NCBI GenBank assembly: GCA_029465975.1
Contig: CM055745.1
Span: 3,332,204-3,396,203, forward strand
Direction of reading: 5' to 3'
DNA: 64,000 nucleotides
Source of the DNA: Dallia pectoralis
Lineage: Eukaryota; Chordata; Actinopteri; Esociformes; Umbridae
The position numbers were made by a program, and so were the translations under genes. Below are positions 1-11,009 of the stretch, one piece after another. Each line of letters begins with the position of its first letter. The stretch's first letter is position 1. The notes below the pieces were generated by a model. The model saw only the letters and a program-made list of their open reading frames with translations, had not been told where the DNA came from and ran no database searches.

Positions 1-102
1 GTGGTCGGGACAGAGACATCCACCCCAACGCTGGTCCCTTCCAGATAGAGCTGGGGAAACAGCCTGGCCTGGAGAAGACATGGAAGGTGTTCAGGATCAA
101 CA
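1..102 (+). CDS. cdh13: Cadherin-13 (T-cadherin) internal exon, EC5 domain, 5' end possibly outside window
   Basis: CDH13 is a GPI-anchored cadherin that mediates calcium-dependent homophilic adhesion and binds adiponectin and LDL at the cell surface. Reading codons from position 3 gives GRDRDIHPNAGPFQIELG, then KTWKVFRIN. The D-x-HPN...PF...W-K...IN pattern is that of the fifth extracellular cadherin repeat of CDH13. The exon ends in phase 1 at 102 before a strong donor (GTGAGT at 103-108). Joining its last base to the exon at 4505 restores an Asn codon and gives INNTHA, as I remember from mammalian CDH13. This also makes an N-N-T glycosylation sequon across the junction. The acceptor is not visible, so the exon may start before the window. 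The family call rests on the joined reading with the next exon. Confidence 0.85.
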
Positions 103-163
103 GTGAGTTCTGGCACCTTCATTAGAACACCGCGCACCCACGGGGTAGCAACTGGAGAGAGAC

Positions 164-709
164 GAGCATGAATATATAGAGCTTGAATATAGAGCATGAA
201 TATAGAGCTTGAATATAGAGCATGGATATAGAGCATGAATATAGAGCTTGAATATAGAGCATGAATATAGAGCTTGAATATAGAGCTTGAATATAGAGCT
301 TGAATGTAGAGCTTGAATATAGAGCTTGAATATAGAGCTTGAATATAGAGCTTGAATATAGAGCTTGAGTGTAGAGCTTGAATATAGAGCTTGAATATAG
401 AGCATGAATATAGAGCTTGAATATAGAGCTTGAATATAGAGCTTGAATGTAGAGCTTGAATATAGAGCATGAATATAGAGCATGAATATAGAGCTTGAAT
501 ATAGAGCATGAATATAGAGCTTGAATATATAGCATGAATATAGAGCTTGAATATAGAGCTTGAATGTAGAGCTTGAATGTAGAGCATGAATATAGAGCTT
601 GAATATAGAGCTTGAATATAGAGCTTGAATATAGAGCTTGAATATAGAGCATGAATATAGAGCATGAATATAGAACTTGAATATAGAGCTTGAATATAGA
701 GCATTAATA
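164..709. repeat. 13-bp minisatellite in CDH13 intron, about 42 copies
   Basis: The unit GAATATAGAGCTT (or ...GCAT) repeats from about 60 bp after the donor at 103. The open frames seen on the minus strand here are low-complexity products of this 13-bp unit (39 bp, 13 residues) and are not genes. Confidence 0.95.
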
Positions 710-970
710 ATAGATGTAGAGATAGTATTGAGTGTATTTTAAGCGTATATAGAAAGAGACGTGAGGGACAGAGTATATTGAACGTATACATAGATGGTAT
801 AAATAGTGTCCAGTACAACAGATTCTTACACAACTAAACACAGTACAGACTTCGAATAACACATTGTTCCACATTGTAACAGAAAGTGGTGGGTCATTTC
901 ACAGCAAATTTTCAGAAACACCATATTGTGAAAAATTAAAATACGATTAAAATATTTTTGTAGAATGGTC

Positions 971-994
971 TGCCATATGTTTCTACATATGGCA
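971..994. repeat. Perfect inverted repeat, 10-bp arms, 4-nt loop
   Basis: TGCCATATGT (971-980), loop TTCT, ACATATGGCA (985-994). RNA from either strand could form a hairpin. Confidence 0.9.
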
Positions 995-1908
995 TAAACA
1001 TTACATATTTTTCATAATGATTCTTCTAAAACGATAGTTTGTTTAATGTGTCATGTGGGGAAAAAACAGTCAGTATTAAAGTAAAAAAGCAGAATCCTCG
1101 AAAAACTGCACACAATTTTACAACTGTAGATTTATAACTGGACTACAACTTTTAAAAGATTAATGAAGAAAACAGAATTGGCGCTGGAATATTGACTATT
1201 ATCCATCTCATGTTCTGAATATAGACTTTATTAATACAATATTTAATGTTCTGGGAAGACTGAATTCTGCAGGCTGATTTATTTTCTCGCAAATTATTTT
1301 TCACGGTCTCCGGTTTGAAAACCTTTGATTTAACATAATTACAGAAGAAACTACTGTTGACATCTTGAGTCACAATTATACGTATATTTAAAATGTACTA
1401 TTTATTCTTTGCAGTTGGCAAATTATTTTTAATGAACTATCTGCGAAATGCATAGGAGTGTTATGTTTAATTTTTCAGTTGAATTGTTTTGAATGAAATC
1501 CTACTACTCATATGAATTCTGGTTTGGGTTTTTTTCTTAGATACATTCTGGTGTGTATATGGGTCTCAGTGATTATACTTAGTGTCTTTGTGACAGGACA
1601 GGTGTTAGAGTAGGCATAATATACTGTACACGTCTCAGTCTCTCGAGCTGCTCAACAGCGCCTCAGTAAGGGCCTTGGTGGTATTGCAGGTCTGTCAAAC
1701 AGGTGGGGTAGACATGGAGCACATTGATTCAAGTTTTGCAGTGTTACGGTAAATGGATGTCACAACTGTGTGTCTTTTCGCTGATTACTTTAATTTCAAC
1801 CAGGTGCCTTAATTGAGAATATTGATATTGAGAGGTACAACATATCAAGTGTATCTGTATATCACCTACTGTATATCACTAACTTTATATCACTTACTGT
1901 GTATAACA

Positions 1909-1940
1909 GATACAGTAGCAGCTCAAACTGCTACTGTATC
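1909..1940. repeat. Perfect inverted repeat, 13-bp arms, 6-nt loop
   Basis: GATACAGTAGCAG (1909-1921) pairs with CTGCTACTGTATC (1928-1940) across CTCAAA. The hairpin is intronic. I do not recognise a precursor family. Confidence 0.9.
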
Positions 1941-3789
1941 AAGTGGTAAAAGTGTGACGTTTGAAGTCCTTCGGCTAAAATTGGGGTTCACTTTCAGAAT
2001 GACCATTGTGTGGTGTCAACCAGTGCGAAGAATTTTGACGAAGTAACTGAGGTAAAGAGGGAATTTGCCTTAGAGGGACATGTAGACAGGTCAAATGGGG
2101 CACGAGCTGAGACGATTTACTTTAAGGTGCTAGCAATGATCTTTGTAGCCGGCACTAAGGAACAAGTAGCTGTGGTAAATTGTCAAATGTTTTGTTAAAG
2201 TGACTAACAGTCACAAACCTGTAATGGATATGTGGTTCTGGGGCAGACAGGTAAAGGTAATACCTGATCGAAAAGCATTTGGTTTGAATGAAAATGAGGA
2301 GAATTAGGACAAAATTGGCATTGAATTGGACAGATGTATTCAAGATGGTGTTGTCTGCATGCATGAAGGAAGAAAAGAAAGTAATCTAAGAAGATAAAGT
2401 GTTTCATAACCAGTTATCCAACAACCCACGTTTGTTAGTCCGTTGATTTGGATGAGACGAGTTGGAGCTTTTGCTGTGTCAATAAAAACAGCTGAACCGT
2501 ACTGCATGTTGTCTACAGGTGTGATGACATTTAGGACCTGCTTATGGGTCACGAACCACAGAATGTAGTGTGGATAAGCCAAATTCTGAGCTTAAATAAT
2601 TGCACGCAGTGTTACTTTATTCATGTCAATATAAACAAAACACAACAACAAACATACCAAAACACTGGCGTAAATCAAAAAGCGCTACACAAGCGACTTC
2701 TAAAACAGGATTTAACAAATCAAACCACTAACCTCCTGCAGTACAGCAACTTAGGAAGCCCTGCTAATTAACAACTGAAACCTGGTGCGAGTGATTAATT
2801 AAGCAACTCAATGAAGGAGTGGGCCAACTGAAAAACACCCAGAGTGAGGAAAAGGTCCTCACTCGTGACGTTAAGTGTGATGTTGAAAGGCACACATGCT
2901 GTACCTCTGTTTAACAGGCATAAAAACGTTAGATGGGGAGGACGGGCAAGAAGTCAACATGTAAGAGTTAGGGTCCAGCCCGTTGCACCCCGCTTCAAAG
3001 AAAGAAATGACAGCTCAAGCTTTCAAATCGTTGGGGATTTTCCAAGTTTGTAGTGAGAGGTTGAATGGGCAGGCGATAGTGTCTGCTATAATGGAGTCTG
3101 GAAGATTCCAAATGAAAGGCTTCAGATAAACGAGGCCATCTGATTTGTAAAGGTCTGGAATTTGGTTTATTCACCTAAACTGGATTAAATAAAGAAAACT
3201 GGTGGGCTCTGGGGGAATAAATCTGCCAGAATCACGGGTAGCCGTGCAGGCAGTGGGAGTTGGGAGGCAAAGCAGAATCTGAATACATGGCCAGCTCTAA
3301 CAACGTGATTACTGGAGCTCCATTCTATCTTTGTATGAGGTGACAGGGTTCTCAGATTTCAACCCTTTAGGCAGCTGAAGCATGTTTTTTTCCCTCATCG
3401 ATTTTATCGTCCCTAGTCATCGTATGGGTTATGGCCACAGGGTGATCAATGCTGTTTGTAAAAGCCAGCTTTTCATTTCTAATTGAGTAAGTGCACAGTT
3501 CCTGGTTTCTCTAAAGTGCTGCCAGTCAGTCAGCTGCGTTTGGGTGTTTGGGTCTGCACTGTAAATGCGACGTTGAACCAGTTTTTGGATGTGTGAGCAG
3601 CGAGAAAAGTATGTATCTCTATTCATTTTTTAAAATCCCAACGAGAGTTTGAGATCAATTGTATGCCAGTGTTGAAGAAGACATGTGGTAGCAAGTGGGG
3701 TGTTGCCGTGTTGGGGTTAGAGGTTAGAGGTTAGGCAAGAGAGTATTTGGATTAGCAGTAGTTGTCCAAATCCTAGAATGCAAGTACCG

Positions 3790-4275
3790 GTGTGTGTGTG
3801 TGTGTGTGTGTGTGTGCCTGTGCCTGTGCGTGTGTGTGTGTGTGCATGTGCGTGTGGGTGTGCGTGGGTGCATGTGCGTGTGCCTGTGCGTGTGTGCTTG
3901 TGTGCCTGTGCGTGTGCCTGTGCGTGTGTGCGTGCGTGTGCGTGTGTTTGTGTGCGTGTGCATGTGTGTGTGCGTGTGCCTGTGCGTGTGTGCTTGTGTG
4001 TGTGTGCGTGCGTGTGGGTGTGTGTGTGCGTGTGCCTGTGCTTGTGTGTGCGTGCGTGTGCGTGTGTTTGTGTGCGTGCGTGTGCCTGTGCTTGTGTGTG
4101 CGTGCGTGTGCGTGTGTTTGTGTGCGTGCGTGGGTGGATGTGTGTGCCTGTGCATGTATGTGTGTGGGTGGGTGTGCATGTGTGTGTGTACGTGGGTGTG
4201 TATGTGTGTGTGCGTGGGTGTGTGTGTGTGCCTGTGCATATGTTCGGGGGTGGGTGGATGTGTGCGTGCGTACAG
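3790..4275. repeat. Compound (GT)n microsatellite/minisatellite
   Basis: About 490 bp of TG dinucleotides with GTGCC, GCGTG and GGTG interruptions, within the CDH13 intron. The Cys/Val-rich and His/Thr-rich frames on both strands are products of the repeat. Confidence 0.97.
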
Positions 4276-4504
4276 ATGTAATTTAAAATTCAAAACATGT
4301 CAAACTCTTCTTTCAACCAAAAAAAACCAGATAAGACATTTGAATTAATTGAGTTGCCCCGTTTGCTGGTGTGCGCCGTTCATGCTCCTCTGTTCCGTCG
4401 TCTGTCGCTTTAGTACTTCTCATGTTGGCACCTGATATGGGACGTTCCTCCAGCATGCGCGTGGATAAACCGAACAGTAATGAACCTCCCTGTCTCCGTT
4501 TCAG

Positions 4505-4723
4505 ACACACATGCCCAGATCATGCTGCTACAGAGTATGAAGATGTCCAACTACCAGCTCCCCCTGGTGGTGACCGACTCAGGCACGCCTCCGCTCTCTA
4601 ACAGCACAGAGATCACGGTCCGGGTGTGCAGCTGTAAGGGCAGGATGCAATGCAATGCTGCTGGCTCTATATGCGCCAACCTGATGATGCTGCTGCTGGC
4701 TGTAGTCCTACGATCTCTACTCG
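4505..4723 (+). CDS. cdh13: Cadherin-13 penultimate exon: end of EC5, Cys stalk, GPI-anchor signal
   Basis: The exon is 219 bp, phase 1 at both ends, and preceded by a pyrimidine-rich acceptor (CCTCCCTGTCTCCGTTTCAG, 4485-4504). It encodes NTHAQIMLLQ, then VTDSGTPPLSNSTEI (with an NST sequon), then VRVCSCKGRMQCNAAGS, then the hydrophobic tail CANLMMLLLAVVLRSLL. The stalk with three cysteines and the NAAG sequence are the hallmark of CDH13, whose GPI omega site lies at this Gly in mammals. The following hydrophobic segment is the cleaved GPI signal, and there is no cytoplasmic tail. The usual donor would be CTCG|GTGAGT at 4723/4724. The last 28 nt of this exon form the beginning of a huge 37-bp tandem array. 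If the donor is not used, the frame stops at TGA 4762-4764 after 13 further codons. Confidence 0.92.
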
Positions 4724-7700
4724 GTGAGTACACTGGCTGTAGTCCTACGATCTCTACTCTGTGAGTACACTGGCTGTAGTTCTACGATCTCTACTTGGTG
4801 AGTACACTGGCTGTTGTCCTACGATCTCTACTCTGTGAGTACACTGGCTGTAGTCCTACGATCTCTACTCTGTGAGTACACTGGCTGTAGTCCTACGATC
4901 TCTACTTGGTGAGTAAACTGGCTGTTGTCCTACGATCTCTACTCGGTGAGTACACTGGCTGTAGTCCTACGATCTCTACTTGGTGAGTACACTGGCTGTT
5001 GTCCTACGATCTCTACTCTGTGAGTACACTGGCTGTAGTCCTACGATCTCTACTCTGTGAGTACACTGGCTGTAGTTCTACGATCTCTACTCTGTGAGTA
5101 CACTGGCTGTAGTTCTACGATCTCTACGCGGTGAGTACACTGGCTGTAGTCCTACGATCTCTACTCTGTGAGTACACTGGCTGTTGTCCTACGATCTCTA
5201 CTCTGTGAGTACACTGGCTGTAGTCCTACGATCTCTACTCGGTGAGTACACTGGCTGTAGGTCTACGATCTCTACTCTGTGAGTATACTGGCTGTTGTCC
5301 TACGATCTCTACTCTGTGAGTACACTGGCTGTAGTCCTACGATCTCTACTCGGTGAGTACACTGGCTGTAGTCCTACGATCTCTACTCTGTGAGTATACT
5401 GGCTGTTGTCCTACGATCTCTACTCTGTGAGTACACTGGCTGAGGTCCTACGATCTCTACTCTGTGAGTACACTGGCTGTTGTCCTACGATCTCTACTCG
5501 GTGAGTACACTGGCTGTAGTCCTACGATCTCTACTCGGTGAGTACACTGGCTGTAGTTCTACGATCTCTACTCGGTGAGTACACTGGCTGTAGTCCTACG
5601 ATCTCTACTCTGTGAGTACACTGGCTGTAGTCCTACGATCTCTACTCTGTGAGTACACTGGCTGTAGTTCTACGATCTCTACTCGGTGAGTACACTGGCT
5701 GTAGTCCTACGATCTCTACTCTGTGAGTACACTGGCTGTTGTCCTACGATCTCTACTCTGTGAGTACACTGGCTGTAGTCCTACGATCTCTATTCGGTGA
5801 GTACACTGGCTGTAGTCCTACGATCTCTACTCTGTGAGTACACTGGCTGTAGTTCTACGATCTCTACTCGGTGAGTACACTGGCTGTAGTCCTACGATCT
5901 CTACTCTGTGAGTATACTGGCTGTTGTCCTACGATCTCTACTCTGTGAGTACACTGGCTGAGGTCCTACGATCTCTACTCTGTGAGTACACTGGCTGTTG
6001 TCCTACGATCTCTACTCGGTGAGTACACTGGCTGTAGTCCTACGATCTCTACTCGGTGAGTACACTGGCTGTAGTTCTACGATCTCTACTCGGTGAGTAC
6101 ACTGGCTGTAGTCCTACGATCTCTACTCTGTGAGTACACTGGTTGTAGTCCTACGATCTCTACTCTGTGAGTACACTGGCTGTTGTCCTACGATCTCTAC
6201 TCGGTGAGTACACTGGCTGTTGTCCTACGATCTCTACTCGGTGAGTACACTGGCTGTAGTCCTACGATCTCTACTTGGTGAGTACACTGGCTGTTGTCCT
6301 ACGATCTCTACTCTGTGAGTACACTGGCTGTAGTCCTACGATCTCTACTCTGTGAGTACACTGGCTGTAGTTCTACGATCTCTACTCTGTGAGTACACTG
6401 GCTGTAGTTCTACGATCTCTACTCGGTGAGTACAGTGGCTGTAGTCCTACGATCTCTACTCTGTGAGTACACTGGCTGTTGTCCTACGATCTCTACTCTG
6501 TGAGTACACTGGCTGTAGTCCTACGATCTCTACTTGGTGAGTACACTGGCTGTTGTCCTACGATCTCTACTCGGTGAGTACACTGGCTGTTGTCCTACGA
6601 TCTCTACTCGGTGAGTACACTGGCTGTAGTCCTACGATCTCTACTTGGTGAGTACACTGGCTGTTGTCCTACGACCTCTACTCTGTGAGTACACTGGCTG
6701 TAGTCCTACGATCTCTACTCTGTGAGTACACTGGCTGTAGTTCTACGATCTCTACTCTGTGAGTACACTGGCTGTAGTTCTACGATCTCTACTCGGTGAG
6801 TACACTGGCTGTAGTCCTACGATCTCTACTCTGTGAGTACACTGGCTGTTGTCCTACGATCTCTACTCTGTGAGTACACTGGCTGTTGTCCTACGATCTC
6901 TACTCTGTGAGTACACTGGCTGTAGTCCTACGATCTCTACTCTGTGAGTACACTGGCTGTTGTCCTACGATCTCTACTCTGTGAGTACACTGGCTGTAGT
7001 CCTACGATCTCTACTCTGTGAGTACACTGGCTGTTGTCCTACGATTTCTACTCTGTGAGTACACTGGCTGTAGTTCTACGATCTCTACTCTGTGAGTACA
7101 CTGGCTGTAGTCCTACGATCTCTACTCTGTGAGTACACTGGCTGTTGTCCTACGATCTCTACTCTGTGAGTACACTGGCTGTAGTCCTACGATCTCTACT
7201 CGGTGAGTACACTGGCTGTAGTCCTACGATCTCTACTCTGTGAGTACACTGGCTGTAGTCCTACGATCTCTACTCGGTGAGTACACTGGCTGTAGGTCTA
7301 CGATCTCTACTCTGTGAGTATACTGGCTGTTGTCCTACGATCTCTACTCTGTGAGTACACTGGCTGTAGTCCTACGATCTCTACTCGGTGAGTACACTGG
7401 CTGTAGTCCTACGATCTCTACTCTGTGAGTATACTGGCTGTTGTCCTACGATCTCTACTCTGTGAGTACACTGGCTGAGGTCCTACGATCTCTACTCTGT
7501 GAGTACACTGGCTGTTGTCCTACGATCTCTACTCGGTGAGTACACTGGCTGTAGTCCTACGATCTCTACTCGGTGAGTACACTGGCTGTAGTTCTACGAT
7601 CTCTACTCGGTGAGTACACTGGCTGTAGTCCTACGATCTCTACTCTGTGAGTACACTGGCTGTAGTCCTACGATCTCTACTCTGTGAGTACACTGGCTGT

Positions 7701-9283
7701 AGTTCTACGATCGCTACTCGGTGAGTACACTGGCTGTAGTCCTACGATCTCTACTCTGTGAGTACACTGGCTGTTGTCCTACGATCTCTACTCTGTGAGT
7801 ACACTGGCTGTAGTCCTACGATCTCTATTCGGTGAGTACACTGGCTGTAGTCCTACGATCTCTACTCTGTGAGTACACTGGCTGTAGTTCTACGATCTCT
7901 ACTCGGTGAGTACACTGGCTGTAGTCCTACGATCTCTACTCTGTGAGTATACTGGCTGTTGTCCTACGATCTCTACTCTGTGAGTACACTGGCTGAGGTC
8001 CTACGATCTCTACTCTGTGAGTACACTGGCTGTTGTCCTACGATCTCTACTCGGTGAGTACACTGGCTGTAGTCCTACGATCTCTACTCGGTGAGTACAC
8101 TGGCTGTAGTTCTACGATCTCTACTCGGTGAGTACACTGGCTGTAGTCCTACGATCTCTACTCTGTGAGTACACTGGCTGTAGTCCTACGATCTCTACTC
8201 TGTGAGTACACTGGCTGTTGTCCTACGATCTCTACTCGGTGAGTACACTGGCTGTTGTCCTACGATCTCTACTCGGTGAGTACACTGGCTGTAGTCCTAC
8301 GATCTCTACTTGGTGAGTACACTGGCTGTTGTCCTACGATCTCTACTCTGTGAGTACACTGGCTGTAGTCCTACGATCTCTACTCTGTGAGTACACTGGC
8401 TGTAGTTCTACGATCTCTACTCTGTGAGTACACTGGCTGTAGTCCTACGATCTCTACTCTGTGAGTACACTGGCTGTAGTTCTACGATCTCTACTCGGTG
8501 AGTACACTGGCTGTAGTCCTACGATCTCTACTCTGTGAGTACACTGGCTGTTGTCCTACGATCTCTACTCAGTGAGTACACTGGCTGTAGTCCTACGATC
8601 TCTACTTGGTGAGTACACTGGCTGTTGTCCTACGATCTCTACTCGGTGAGTACACTGGCTGTTGTCCTACGATCTCTACTCGGTGAGTACACTGGCTGTA
8701 GTCCTACGATCTCTACTTGGTGAGTACACTGGCTGTTGTCCTACGATCTCTACTCTGTGAGTACACTGGCTGTAGTCCTACGATCTCTACTCTGTGAGTA
8801 CACTGGCTGTAGTTCTACGATCTCTACTCTGTGAGTACACTGGCTGTAGTTCTACGATCTCTACTCTGTGAGTACACTGGCTGTAGTCCTACGATCTCTA
8901 CTCTGTGAGTACACTGGCTGTTGTCCTACGATCTCTACTCTGTGAGTACACTGGCTGTAGTCCTACAATCTCTACTCGGTGAGTACACTGGCTGTAGTCC
9001 TACGATCTCTACTCTGTGAGTACACTGGCTGTAGTTCTACGATCTCTACTCGGTGAGTACACTGGCTGTAGTCCTACGATCTCTACTCTGTGAGTACACT
9101 GGCTGTAGTTCTACGATCTCTACTCGGTGAGTACACTGGCTGTAGTCCTACGATCTCTACTCGGTGAGTACACTGGCTGTAGTTCTACGATCTCTACTCG
9201 GTGAGTACACTGGCTGTAGTCCTACGATCTCTACTCGGTGAGTACACTGGCAATAGTCCTACGATCTCTACTCTGTGAGTACA
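4696..9283 (+). repeat. 37-bp minisatellite of the CDH13 exon/intron junction, about 124 5' splice-site copies
   Basis: The unit is CTGGCTGTAGTCCTACGATC, then TCTACTC(G/T), then the donor GTGAGTACA. The first copy is the real exon end plus intron start: 28 exonic nt (4696-4723) and 9 intronic nt. The first GTGAGT starts at 4724 and the last at 9275. The difference is 4551, exactly 123 x 37, so there is no net indel over 4.6 kb. Variation is by substitution: TAGTCC/TTGTCC/TAGTTC/GAGGTCC inside the unit and CTCG, CTCT, CTTG, CTCA or CGCG just before GT. Blocks of units recur as higher-order repeats. The array ends as GTGAGTACA passes into unique sequence at 9284. Confidence 0.97.
4724..4732 (+). 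promoter_or_regulatory. CDH13 5' splice donor, first of the tandem donors
   Basis: CTCG|GTGAGTAC matches the U1 consensus well. It is the donor that ends the exon directly after the hydrophobic GPI tail, in phase 1. Equivalent donors recur every 37 bp downstream, so which is used is open. Confidence 0.75.
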
Positions 9284-9348
9284 TTAGTCTAGTGTAACTC
9301 TCCCTGATTGAGTCCTGTGTTTTTTTAGGACACTTCAACCACTATTTA

Positions 9349-10408
9349 CAACATACTATACTGTGAAACATTCATACTATATTGTAAAATATCCATACTG
9401 CACTTTAAAACTTTCAGACTGTATTGAAAAAGTTCATACTATTCTGTAAAAGATTCATACTATACTATAAAACATTCATACTATACTGTTAGACATTCAT
9501 ACTATACTCTTAGACATTCATACTATACTCTTAGACATTCATACTATACTATAAAACATTCATACTATACTATAAAACATTCATACTATACTCTTAGACA
9601 TTCATACTATACTCTCAGACATTCATACTATACTCTTAGACATTCATACTATACTATAAAACATTAATACTATACTCTTAGACATTCATACTATACTATA
9701 AAACATTCATACTTTACACTAAGACATTCATACTATACTCTTAGACATTCATACTATACTATAAAACATTCATACTATACTCTTAGACATTCATACTATA
9801 CTCTCAGACATTCGTACTATACTCTTAGCCATTCATACTATACTATAAAACATTCGTACTATACTCTTAGACATTCATACTATACTCTTAGACATTCATA
9901 CTTTACACTTAGACATTCATACTATACTCTTAGACATTCATACTTTACACTAAGACATTCATACTATACTCTTAGACATTCATACTATACTATAAAACAT
10001 TCATACTATACTCTTAGACATTCATACTATACTCTCAGACATTCGTACTATACTCTTAGCCATTCATACTATACTATAAAACATTCATACTATACTCTTA
10101 GACATTCATACTATACTCTTAGACATTCATACTTTACACTTAGACATTCATACTATACTCTTAGACATTCATACTTTACACTAAGACATTCATACTATAC
10201 TCTTAGCCATTCATACTATACTATAAAACATTCATACTATACTCTTAGACATTCATACTATACTCTTAGACATTCATACTTTACACTTAGACATTCATAC
10301 TATACTCTTAGACATTCATACTATACTCTTAGACATTCATACTATACTCTTAGACCTTCATACTATACTATAAAACATTCATACTATACTATAAAACATT
10401 CATACTAT
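9349..10408. repeat. 21-bp minisatellite, about 50 copies
   Basis: The units CATTCATACTATACTCTTAGA and ...ACTATAAAA alternate irregularly. The array starts 65 bp after the splice-donor array and its first copies are degenerate. It lies in the presumed last CDH13 intron. Confidence 0.95.
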
Positions 10409-11009
10409 GGTGATGGTGGCGTAAATTGACATCTCATCCATATTGTTGTTAAATCGTTACAGTGGCGATCAAAAACATCCACCAGGCTCACATTTCTCGG
10501 CGTTTATCCGGGACGACGCTTATCTGCGTTGGTTAAGTGTCGGTGCTCGTTGAGGCTGATGAATCTGCCGCTGCTGCTAATATCGACAAGCCCTGTGTAG
10601 AGTATGCGCTCATTAAATCTCTGACGTCTTGCCAGACGTTTGGGCCTGTTCCCAGTACCTCATCTGTGTGCCTGTCTCCCCAACCGTTAATCTAGACTCC
10701 CCTTGCTATCGCCAGGAGCTTCCCAGGGACTCCTGTAGGACGCTAATGCTGTATATCTCATTTATACCATTAGTGGAGGCATGAATAATTTACTCCGCCG
10801 ATGGGGAGGCATGAGGGCGCTCTTCGAGCAAGCAGGCTGCCGGAGAAAATCAAAAATAACGTTACACTTTAAAATAGATGCCTTTCCGGGCAACCTGAGG
10901 GAAATTGGGTCCGGGCTTGTTTTACGGCTGAGTCCTGTGCCCACTGCGTTTGTTTGGAGCGAGGGGAGGCAGGGAACAAAGGGAAAGGGGTTGAGAGACG
11001 GAAATACCT
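10409..11009. other. Unique sequence, no gene seen
   Basis: A moderately GC-rich single-copy stretch between the 21-bp array and the Tc1-like element. I found no exon that I could support. Confidence 0.5.

Larger units (their letters stand above)
710..3789. other. Unique AT-rich intron sequence, no gene seen
   Basis: This lies inside the CDH13 intron 103-4504. I see no exon or recognisable transposon. It contains two perfect inverted repeats (971-994 and 1909-1940), listed separately. Confidence 0.6.
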
